Position numbers and translations under genes: made by a program. Below the pieces are notes generated by a model, which ran no database searches, had not been told where the DNA came from, and saw nothing but the letters and a program-made list of their open reading frames with translations. Positions 7,290 through 14,972 of a stretch of DNA of 64,000 bases are shown here, one piece after another. Position 1 is the first letter of the stretch, and each line of letters begins with the position of its first letter. This DNA is from Candidatus Nanohalarchaeota archaeon (GTDB lineage Archaea; Nanohalarchaeota; Nanosalinia; Nanosalinales; JAFCCC01), in contig JAFCCC010000001.1 of assembly GCA_017610385.1 (NCBI GenBank), positions 62,001 to 126,000 on the forward strand, written 5' to 3'.

Positions 7290-8789
7290 ATGAGTGAAGC
7301 CCCACTAAAAGCAATTGAAGTTTTAGAGCATTTAGAGAAATTGGGGGGAATCGCTTTTGTAAAACAAATAGAAGAAAAGGGCCTAGCGCACTCTGCAATT
7401 ATGCGTTCTATTTTATTTTTAGAGGAAAATAACCACATTAAAAAATACGAAAGCAAAAAGGATTTATTTATTTTGACAAAAAGGGGTAAAGAGGCCGTAA
7501 AAGACGGATTACCAGAAAGAAATTTAATTCGGGGCTTTAATGGAAAAAATAAAATGTCTTTCTCAGAACTGAAAATAAAAAATGTTGGTGTGGCCTTGGC
7601 CCAAGCTAAAAAATTAAATTTGATTTCTATTGGTTCTAATAAGACTTTTGAATTAACAAAGAGTGGGAAAAATTTAATCAATAATAAATCTGCAGAGGAG
7701 ATCGCATTAAAAAACATTGAAAATGGGAAAATAAGGAAAGATGTGTTGAAAAACCTTTTAGAAAGGGGGCTTATTGAAAATAAAGTTCAAAAAACAATTA
7801 AAATTTCTATTTTACCTGCTGGAAAAGAATTATTAAAAAAAGGAATAATTAAAACCATAACCTCGTTGGATTCAAAATTAATACGATCCAGAGACTGGAA
7901 AAAAGTGAAATTTAGAGCATATAATGTCAAAGATCCAGTTAAAATACCCATAATCGGAAAGAAACATGTTATTTCAGATGCTATAGAATATGTACGAAAC
8001 ATTTGGTTGGAAATGGGATTTAAAGAAATGACCGGCCCAATGTTAGATACAAACTTCTGGGTTTTCGACGCACTTTATCAACCTCAAGATCACCCTGCAC
8101 GAGATATGCAAGATACACTTTTTATGAAAATTCCAAGCAAAGGGAGACTTCCTTCAAAAGAATTAGTTAATGCTGTAAAAAACGCACATGAAACCGGTGG
8201 CGATACTCAATCTACTGGATGGGGATATAAATGGAATTTAGAATTTGCTAAGAAATGTATTTTAAGAACTCATACCACATCTCTCTCAGCAAGAACTCTT
8301 GCGCAATTAAGAAAAGATGTAAAAGAAAATAATCTTCCTGCAAAATATTTTTCAGTTGGACGAACTTTTAGAAATGAAACTCTAGATTGGAAGCATTTAA
8401 TAGAGTTCCATCAAACAGATGGAATTGTTGTGGGTGAATCTGTAAACTTCAGGCAATTTTTATTCTATCTAAGAAGATACTTCCAAAAATTAGGCTTTCA
8501 GAAAGTAAGATTTAGGCCAGCTTATTTTCCTTATACAGAAATGTCTACAGAGATAGAGGTATTTCATCCCGTCCATAAAAAATGGTTAGAATTGGGTGGC
8601 GCAGGTATGTTTAGACCAGAAGTAGTTAAGCCATTATTAGGAAAAGATATTCCTGTTTTAGCTTGGGGTCCTGGTTTCGAAAGAATTTTGATGGTACAAT
8701 ATGAACTAAATGATATTCGAAAATTGTATAATAATGATTTAAAAGAATCACGAGAAAGGGTTTTGTGGGGTGCAAAATGCCTACGATAA
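7290..8789 (+). CDS. pheS: Phenylalanyl-tRNA synthetase alpha subunit
   Basis: Catalytic alpha subunit of the archaeal (alpha-beta)2 PheRS, 499 residues. Winged-helix repeats fill about the first 200 residues (tRNA contact), followed by the class II core with motif 2 (GRTFRNETLDWKHLIEFHQ) and motif 3 (GPGFERILM). The ORF is open to a TTG at 7278, but the ATG at 7290 is preceded by GGTGAT at 6-base spacing and is preferred. It overlaps pheT by 13 bases. Confidence 0.95.
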   Translation: MSEAPLKAIEVLEHLEKLGGIAFVKQIEEKGLAHSAIMRSILFLEENNHIKKYESKKDLFILTKRGKEAVKDGLPERNLIRGFNGKNKMSFSELKIKNVGVALAQAKKLNLISIGSNKTFELTKSGKNLINNKSAEEIALKNIENGKIRKDVLKNLLERGLIENKVQKTIKISILPAGKELLKKGIIKTITSLDSKLIRSRDWKKVKFRAYNVKDPVKIPIIGKKHVISDAIEYVRNIWLEMGFKEMTGPMLDTNFWVFDALYQPQDHPARDMQDTLFMKIPSKGRLPSKELVNAVKNAHETGGDTQSTGWGYKWNLEFAKKCILRTHTTSLSARTLAQLRKDVKENNLPAKYFSVGRTFRNETLDWKHLIEFHQTDGIVVGESVNFRQFLFYLRRYFQKLGFQKVRFRPAYFPYTEMSTEIEVFHPVHKKWLELGGAGMFRPEVVKPLLGKDIPVLAWGPGFERILMVQYELNDIRKLYNNDLKESRERVLWGAKCLR

Positions 8790-10450
8790 CAATAACTCTT
8801 GACGATTTAAATCAATTAAGTGGAGCGGACTTTACGTTAAACGAATTAAAAGAGCATCTTCCCATGATAGGTTCTTGTTGGGAAAGTGAAGTCGGAAACG
8901 AGTTTGTTTTGGAATTATTTCCAAATAGACCAGATATGTTATCCTTGGAGGGTTTAGCGCGGGCTTTTTCCTCGTTTATGAATATTAAAACCGGTTTAAG
9001 AAAATATATTGCAAAAGACTCTAAATTCGAGATTAATGTAGATCCAAAAGTAAAAAAAATCAGACCGTATATTGTTTCCTGTGTTGTTAAAAATGTAGAA
9101 TTTAATGACAGATTAATTAGATCTATAATGCAATTACAAGAAAAACTTCATATGACGCATTGCAGAAAAAGAAGAAAATGTGCAATAGGTGTTTATGATT
9201 TGGATCAAATAAAATTTCCTTTAAAATATACAACAAAATCGAAAAATACTAAATTTATTCCTTTAGATGAAAACAAAGAATTTACTTTTGAAAATACGTT
9301 GAAAAAAACCCAGAAGGGGAAAGACTATGCAGGAATTTTAGAAAATTTAAAAGAATATCCTTGTTTAATTGATTCAAAAAATAAAATTCTTTCACTAATT
9401 CCTATTTTAAATTCAAATAACACAAAAATTACTGAAAACACGCAAAATATTCTAATTGAGGCGACAGCGACAGATGAAAAAACCGCACTTCAGGCATTGA
9501 ATATTATTGCAACTTCTTTTGCAGATCATTATTCTGATTTATATAAAGTAAAAATTAATTATGGAAATAAAAAAATCACAACTCCAAATCTAGAAGTTAG
9601 TAAAATTAAAGTCAAATTAGAATATATAAATAAATTATTGGGAATGAATTTTTCTAAAGAAGAAATTAAAATTCTTTTGAATAAAATGGGTTTGGGAATT
9701 TCTAAAAAATCAATAGCAAATGAATTAGAAGTTTTAATTCCGTGTTATAGAACTGATATTATGCATTCGATGGATGTTGTGGAAGATATTGCTATAGCAT
9801 ACAGGTATAATAACTTTGAATCAGAGCCGCCTGAGATTGCCACTATTGGCGAAGAAAACCCCTTAGAAGTATTTACTAGAAATGTTCGTCATTTAATGAT
9901 AGGTCAGGGTTTGCAAGAAGTAGTAACCTTTATTTTGAGCAATAAAGAAAAATTATTTAAGAAATTAAATTCGAATGAAGAAAAACTTGCTGAAATTGAG
10001 AACCCAAAAACCAGAGAATATTGTGTTGTCAGAAATAAATTATTGCCAAGTTTGCTGGAAGTATTGTCAAATAATACTCATAATGAGTATCCACAAAATA
10101 TTTTTGAAATTGGAGATATTATTGAATTAGATTCTAAAGAGGAAACAATGTCTAAGACGGTTAGAAAACTGGCGGTTTGTTTAAGCCACAAAGATACAAA
10201 TTTCTCTGAAATTAAGGGAATTTTAGAATCGCTTTTTTTGAATTTGGGTCTTTCAAAGTATTCTATTAAACAATTAGAAAGAACCCATTATATTCCGGGC
10301 AGGTCCGCTAAACTGGAAATAAATGGAAAAGTAATTGGGGAGTTTGGGGAAATTCATCCACAGGTTCTAAATAATTGGAATATTGAAATGCCAGTTTCTA
10401 GTTTGGAAATTAATTTCTCAGAATTGTTTAAAATTCTAAACAAGGATTAA
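8777..10450 (+). CDS. pheT: Phenylalanyl-tRNA synthetase beta subunit
   Basis: Beta subunit of PheRS, 557 residues from the ATG at 8777. It has the archaeal domain order: B1, B3/B4 editing-type domain, B5 helix-turn-helix-like domain near residues 275-345 and a catalytic-like fold at the end. It supports tRNA binding and Tyr-tRNA editing in complex with PheS. A GTG at 8765 is in frame, but the ATG gives the family-typical MPTITI start and has a GGGGTG purine block upstream. Its end overlaps the convergent minD-like gene by 4 bases. Confidence 0.93.
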   Translation: MPTITITLDDLNQLSGADFTLNELKEHLPMIGSCWESEVGNEFVLELFPNRPDMLSLEGLARAFSSFMNIKTGLRKYIAKDSKFEINVDPKVKKIRPYIVSCVVKNVEFNDRLIRSIMQLQEKLHMTHCRKRRKCAIGVYDLDQIKFPLKYTTKSKNTKFIPLDENKEFTFENTLKKTQKGKDYAGILENLKEYPCLIDSKNKILSLIPILNSNNTKITENTQNILIEATATDEKTALQALNIIATSFADHYSDLYKVKINYGNKKITTPNLEVSKIKVKLEYINKLLGMNFSKEEIKILLNKMGLGISKKSIANELEVLIPCYRTDIMHSMDVVEDIAIAYRYNNFESEPPEIATIGEENPLEVFTRNVRHLMIGQGLQEVVTFILSNKEKLFKKLNSNEEKLAEIENPKTREYCVVRNKLLPSLLEVLSNNTHNEYPQNIFEIGDIIELDSKEETMSKTVRKLAVCLSHKDTNFSEIKGILESLFLNLGLSKYSIKQLERTHYIPGRSAKLEINGKVIGEFGEIHPQVLNNWNIEMPVSSLEINFSELFKILNKD

Positions 10451-11214
10451 TTCAAGAATCCAAAAATTCGTGTAATCCAATTTCTTTTTTTCGCTTTTGG
10501 AACATAATCCGATCCACTTAAATGTGCTGCTAATTTCTTTAATTCAGTTGCAGCAGAGGAATCTGGTCTATGATGAACAACCGGGCTCTTCATTGCTAGA
10601 CTTTCGGCAACCTTTTTATCTTCTGGAATTGTTGCAATGACTGGGTGTCCAATCATAGCCTCAACTTCTTCTACACTTAATTCGCTTGGAGATTTTCTTA
10701 TTCTATTTAAAACAACACCCAAAACCTTGGTTCCACATTCTTCAGCAATATTTGCTGTTTTTAATGCGTCTGTAACCGCAGGCAAATTTGGATTTGTAAC
10801 AAGAAGTAATTCATCTGAGCTCTCAATTGCTTTAATTGCTTCTCTACCAAGTCCAGCAGCACTATCAATTAAAACAACGTCTGGTTCTCCAACTAAATCT
10901 AATAAAACACCGCCTAGTTTATTCGGAGAGGTACTTTTCAAATCTTCTATAGAAAGTCCTGCAGGAATAACTTTTAAGCCAGAATTATGCAGATATGTGG
11001 CCTCACTAATATGTGCTTCTCCTCTTAAAACATCATGAAGAGTTTTAGGATATAATGGAACACCTAAATGAAATCCTAAATTAGGATTAGTTAAATTCGC
11101 ATCAACCACAACAGTATCTTTACCAAATTGAGTTAGTGCAGCCCCCAAATTTGCGGTGACTGTTGTTTTACCTACTCCTCCTTTCCCAGAACTTACACAT
11201 ATTAATCTTGTCAT
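10447..11214 (-). CDS. minD: MinD/ParA-like P-loop ATPase
   Basis: Deviant Walker ATPase of the MinD/ParA family, 255 residues, with the signature GKGGVGKTT at residues 10-18, VVDANLTNPNLG (Walker A'-like) near 37-48 and VVLIDSAAGLG (Walker B) near 113. Such proteins position cell-division, pilus or partition complexes. There is no MinC or MinE nearby, which is normal for archaea. The C-terminus is basic and aromatic (KAKKRNWITRIFGFLN), like an amphipathic membrane-targeting helix. It stands alone between an AT-rich promoter and pheT. Confidence 0.88.
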   Translation of the reverse strand: MTRLICVSSGKGGVGKTTVTANLGAALTQFGKDTVVVDANLTNPNLGFHLGVPLYPKTLHDVLRGEAHISEATYLHNSGLKVIPAGLSIEDLKSTSPNKLGGVLLDLVGEPDVVLIDSAAGLGREAIKAIESSDELLLVTNPNLPAVTDALKTANIAEECGTKVLGVVLNRIRKSPSELSVEEVEAMIGHPVIATIPEDKKVAESLAMKSPVVHHRPDSSAATELKKLAAHLSGSDYVPKAKKRNWITRIFGFLN

Positions 11215-11420
11215 TTTTATACGTTACAATTTGGGCAGTGCAAATATTAAAAGGTTAGCTCCAAAATTGTCAGATTAAAGAAAGTAATTTGGTGGGATTA
11301 TTTGCATAGAATATCAGCTAGTTGTGATGAATGGGCTTTTTACTGAATTACTTATCCCAAAATTGAACATACGGCCACCCAAATCACAATTAAAATTGAA
11401 TCTTCTTAAAATAAAACATC

Positions 11421-11444
11421 AAAACTATCAATAAAGATAGTTTT
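11421..11444. promoter_or_regulatory. Perfect inverted repeat, probable AbiEi operator
   Basis: AAAACTATC (11421-11429) and GATAGTTTT (11436-11444) form a perfect 9-base inverted repeat with a 6-base spacer, 22 bases before the antitoxin start and running into a TATA-like TTTTAAATAC. AbiEi antitoxins of known systems autorepress by binding inverted repeats at their own promoter, so this is the likely operator. Confidence 0.7.
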
Positions 11445-11465
11445 AAATACTAATTATAAGAAAGT

Positions 11466-12158
11466 ATGGTTATGAATGCCATTACACTTCTGAAATTGTT
11501 GGAAGATAAATCAGTTTTCAGAATGGAAGATATACAAAGAATTAAGAAATGTAGCCAAGGGTATGCTTGGCAAGTTCTTGCTAGACTTCGTAAAAAAGGT
11601 ATTATCAAAAAAGTAAGTGAAAATAGTTACACCACAAAAAGCGACATAAACGTAGTAGCCACTAATTTGTTATATCCTTCTTATATCTCATTTTTGTATG
11701 CTTCATATTATTATGGATATACAGAACAAATAGTGAGGATTGTACAACTTGCTACCACTACAAGGAAAAAAGAAATAGACTTTGAAAAATATACAATCAA
11801 ATTTATTCCTATAAAGCATTTTTTTGGCTACAAGAAAATAAGAATATCAGAAGGTGAAATCTTCATAGCAGAAAATGAAAAGTTGTGTATAGATGCCCTA
11901 TTGAGACCAAAAGAGTGTGGAAATTTCAATGAAATCGAAAAAATGTTTGAAAATGCCAAAATTTCAAAAAAGAAGATAATAGAATACTTAAAAAGAACTA
12001 AAATGCAATCATTGATAAAACGAGCAGGTTTTCTTCTAGAAAAACACCAAAACATAGATGTTAGAAGACATTTTGAGCTTGATAAAAATTATACAATCCT
12101 TAATCCCTTTCAAGATAAATGCACAGTGTTAAACAGTAAGTGGCGAGTAAAAACATGA
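11466..12158 (+). CDS. AbiEi-type antitoxin/transcription regulator
   Basis: A protein of 230 residues with an N-terminal winged helix (about residues 1-55, QGYAWQVLARLRKKGIIKK) and a C-terminal domain typical of the AbiEi antitoxin family. It should repress its own operon and neutralise the nucleotidyltransferase toxin encoded next. Its TGA overlaps the ATG of the toxin gene (ATGA), the usual coupling of type IV AbiE pairs. An ATG at 11472 is an alternative start. Confidence 0.8.
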   Translation: MVMNAITLLKLLEDKSVFRMEDIQRIKKCSQGYAWQVLARLRKKGIIKKVSENSYTTKSDINVVATNLLYPSYISFLYASYYYGYTEQIVRIVQLATTTRKKEIDFEKYTIKFIPIKHFFGYKKIRISEGEIFIAENEKLCIDALLRPKECGNFNEIEKMFENAKISKKKIIEYLKRTKMQSLIKRAGFLLEKHQNIDVRRHFELDKNYTILNPFQDKCTVLNSKWRVKT

Positions 12159-12907
12159 TAACAAAAAAAGAGCTAAGGGATTACGCAAAAATAACCGGAC
12201 TTAACTTAGGGGAAGCAGAAAAGGATTACTTTCAGAACATCTTGCTTTTTATTATTTATCAGTTTCATGACGTGGGAATAATTTTCAAGGGAGGTACAGC
12301 ACTAAAAAAGTGTTATGGTCTTAATAGATTCTCAGAAGATTTGGATTTTACATGTATTAAAAAATTCAATATTCAGTCACTCAAAAAGGGTATGAACAGA
12401 TTTAGAATAGACTTTGAAATAAAAATGAAAAGTTATGAGAGAAGTCAAAAAATAATGCTAAAAATTAAAGGTCCGTTATACATGGGAAATCCTCAAAGCG
12501 TTTGTGGCATTGCCCTTGATTTGAGCTTCAGGGAAAAGATTATTCTTCCTCCAAAGCTAAAAACTATTGGAAGGTTCTTAGAAGAATTGCCTGCCTTTGA
12601 TGTTATTGTAATGCAGGAAAAAGAAATATTGGCAGAAAAGATAAGAGCTATGCTCTCGAGAAATGCTGCAAGGGACTTATATGATATTTGGTTTCTTCTT
12701 AATAAGGATGTAGAACTTGAACCGAAACTACTCAATGAAAAATTTAAATATTACAATCGGGTCTGGAACCTGAAGGATTTTGAATCACAAATAAATAATT
12801 TAAAACATATTTGGAAGTCAGAATTATCTCTTCTGATAAAAAACGTTCCAGATTTTAACGTAGTAAAGAATTTGGTTATGTGTCATGCTCAAAAGTGGAA
12901 AAGGTAA
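12155..12907 (+). CDS. AbiEii-type nucleotidyltransferase toxin
   Basis: A DNA polymerase beta-like nucleotidyltransferase of the AbiEii/DUF1814 family, 250 residues. The core motif GGTALKKCYG is followed by the acidic pair in SEDLDF, and a later RDLYDIWFLL motif matches the family. Relatives stop growth by adding nucleotides to tRNA. The ATG overlapping the antitoxin stop is chosen over an in-frame GTG at 12140. The pair probably acts as an addiction or anti-phage module. Confidence 0.85.
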   Translation: MITKKELRDYAKITGLNLGEAEKDYFQNILLFIIYQFHDVGIIFKGGTALKKCYGLNRFSEDLDFTCIKKFNIQSLKKGMNRFRIDFEIKMKSYERSQKIMLKIKGPLYMGNPQSVCGIALDLSFREKIILPPKLKTIGRFLEELPAFDVIVMQEKEILAEKIRAMLSRNAARDLYDIWFLLNKDVELEPKLLNEKFKYYNRVWNLKDFESQINNLKHIWKSELSLLIKNVPDFNVVKNLVMCHAQKWKR

Positions 12908-12942
12908 TGCCTAAACAAATAGTCAAAGGTTGTTCTTGCGTA

Positions 12943-13865
12943 TTATCTCTGTAGTACTTCAACTAATTCAAATAGTGGGTCTTCTTCCTCTTTAGTAATG
13001 TTCATAAATCAAATTCTGGTGCCTCGCTCCGCTCAGCAACTCTACTGGCAGGGAAAGAACCGAAATAAGGGCTCCTGTAACTCGGCTCAAAGTAGAGGTC
13101 TATACACAAAGGACCGTCGTCCCCGAAAGACCAGGAAAAGATGGCTCTTGTTCCTGAATCTACTCTGTAATTTCGAGATAATTCATATTTTGCCTGTTCT
13201 TCACTTATTCCTAAGCCCTCTGCGATTAGTTTTCTTGCAGTTTCAGAATCTTCCTCTGATTTTAAAAGTGTTCCTGTAACAGAGTGGAACATTCTTCCAT
13301 TTAGAGGAACAATAACGCTTCCATTTCCTCTTGGCAATGGAACTAAAACGCCTCTTGAATGTTCTTCTTCAATAGATGGCTTTACTTTCCAATCTCCTTC
13401 GGTTTGCTCAAATCCTTGAATGTATTGGAAATATCTTGCTAAAACATAATCTTGTTCTAAAAGTGGCTGGAATCTTTTGAAAATTTGTGGGTGTCTTTTC
13501 GTAAGTTCTTCTGTATCAAAAATAACTGCTCCGTCTCTGTGCCATGTTCCTTGGTATGATTGCCAGGGTTTGTACTATTCATTTCTTCTTGCTCTGCTCT
13601 GGCAGTCTGCATAAACTAACTTCATGGCTTCTTGAACTTCTTCTGGAAGTTTTCCTGCATTTCCTACTCCGTATGCTAAATCAAAACCGCCTCTATAAAG
13701 AACTTCTTTAAATAATAGAATATCTGATCTTGGTGCTAAAACTTGTGCTTGTTCTCCTGAACCAATATCTGCATACAAACCTCTGCCTAATTCTCTTGCT
13801 TCTATTTGAGAACCCAAATATTCAAAATCTGGTGCTTTTATGGTTTCGGTTGTCATTTTTATCAT
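12943..13865 (-). pseudogene. Broken copy of the tandem unknown gene (in-frame TAG, 3' frameshift)
   Basis: This is a diverged second copy of the gene just upstream (13872-14777). Reading from the ATG at 13865, an in-frame TAG sits at 13575-13577 after residue 96. The same frame then stays open to 13002 and shows clear similarity to the intact copy, ending in SFPASRVAERSEAP versus SFPASRVADRSEAP. At 13002 the frame stops, but a shifted frame (ATGA overlap, MNITKEEED...VLQR) continues to 12943 and resembles an acidic C-terminus. Two lesions argue for a pseudogene. TAG is used as a normal stop by ftsZ and secE here, so recoding is unlikely. The family is unknown. Confidence 0.65.
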
Positions 13866-13871
13866 AAACCT

Positions 13872-14777
13872 CTATTTTGCTCTACGCTCAAGGAACTCTT
13901 GAAATCTGTCCAACATCTCGCGATCTGCTTCCAGAGCTTCCAGTTCTTCTCTTCTTCTTAAAACGTAGTCTGGATTTGCTGGTGCCTCACTCCGATCAGC
14001 AACTCTACTAGCAGGGAAAGAACCGATATCGAAGTTCCTGTCCCTAGGCTCATTGCTGAGGCTTATACTCAAAGGGCCGTCGTGCACATAAGACCAGGAA
14101 CCGACGGCTTTAACTCTTTCTGTTCCTCTGAAAAATTTTGAAAGTTCTTTTTCTGCTTCTTCATCTGTTAAATTTCCGGCTTGTTTCCATATTCCAATTG
14201 CATTGTCTTTATCTGTTGTATATGTTGGCGTTCCAAATCTTGGGTCAAAAACAAATCCGTTTTGAGGGTTTGGCGCAATAAATTTGCCTCCTCCTTGTGG
14301 AAGCAAAACTAAACCTGTAACAGTATTCTCATCTGTCGTTGGTCTCCATACACCCTCCTTTACTTCTTCAAAACCTAAAATGTCTTGGTAATATCTTGCC
14401 CACTGGTAGGTTTCTGGAGCAGGCATAACGCCCAAAGGCAGTTGGTCATTTGGCAAAAATTCGACAGCATCTTTATGCCACCCTCCTCGTACTTTTCTCT
14501 CTTGAGCATCATTGTAAACTAAAAGACCTAATTCTTTTACCTCTGTTGGAAGTACTTTTAATTCAAAAGAAGGTTCTCTTTCTCTTGTTTGATATAATGT
14601 TAAATCTCTTCCGATTTGATATAAACAAACTCTCCAAGATAGAGGACTTGACAAAGGAGTTAATTCATACACGGATTTGCTTGTTCCTAAATTTTCAATT
14701 AATTTCGTTGGGGTTTCAATTGCTGGAACATGAATTCCACGGTAAATAAATCCTGGAGTTTGAATGGTGTTGGGCAT
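13872..14777 (-). CDS. Unknown protein, intact member of a tandem duplicate
   Basis: A soluble protein of 301 residues with no recognised family. It has two parts: residues 1-100, rich in short strands, and a second domain with PTYTTDKDNAIGIWKQAG and SWSYVHDGPLSISL; the end is a charged helix (RRREELEALEADREMLDRF). No signal peptide, membrane helix or catalytic motif is seen. The damaged second copy starts 6 bases after its stop. A palindrome lies between its TATA box and start, suggesting repression. Base composition is somewhat more GC-rich than the neighbours, and it sits next to a toxin-antitoxin pair, which fits acquired DNA. Confidence 0.6.
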   Translation of the reverse strand: MPNTIQTPGFIYRGIHVPAIETPTKLIENLGTSKSVYELTPLSSPLSWRVCLYQIGRDLTLYQTREREPSFELKVLPTEVKELGLLVYNDAQERKVRGGWHKDAVEFLPNDQLPLGVMPAPETYQWARYYQDILGFEEVKEGVWRPTTDENTVTGLVLLPQGGGKFIAPNPQNGFVFDPRFGTPTYTTDKDNAIGIWKQAGNLTDEEAEKELSKFFRGTERVKAVGSWSYVHDGPLSISLSNEPRDRNFDIGSFPASRVADRSEAPANPDYVLRRREELEALEADREMLDRFQEFLERRAK

Positions 14778-14786
14778 ATAAAAATA

Positions 14787-14808
14787 CTTTGATCAAAGAG
14801 TTATAAAG
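14787..14808 (-). promoter_or_regulatory. 12-base palindromic operator and TATA box
   Basis: CTTTGATCAAAG (14787-14798) is a perfect palindrome lying 9 bases before the start of the tandem unknown genes. A TATA-like CTTTATAAC (minus strand) follows at about 14800-14808. A site between TATA and start is where archaeal repressors commonly bind. The cognate regulator is unknown. Confidence 0.5.
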
Positions 14809-14972
14809 TTATTGCATTTTACTACTTGGCGTGAGTTATAATAATTATAATTTATTATATAAAATAGATTATAAATGCAATATCCACTATATATATTACA
14901 GCATACGAGTTAGCGGGTTATTTCAGTAGATATAGAATATATTAAAAGCTTTTGAATCCCTAACTTGTTATT

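Noticed and set aside
11324-11346. GTGATGA followed by CTGA, resembling box C and D' of a guide RNA
   Set aside because: No second C' and D pair follows at the right distance and no closing stem was seen; the match can arise by chance in AT-rich DNA.
11330-11440. Short ORF (MNGLFTELLIP...) before the toxin-antitoxin pair
   Set aside because: Only about 34 codons, no ribosome site, and it runs into the operator; no sign of a real protein.
13575-13577. TAG as a pyrrolysine codon
   Set aside because: TAG ends several ordinary genes here, the gene has another lesion at its 3' end, and no PylT-like tRNA or PylS was seen in the window.
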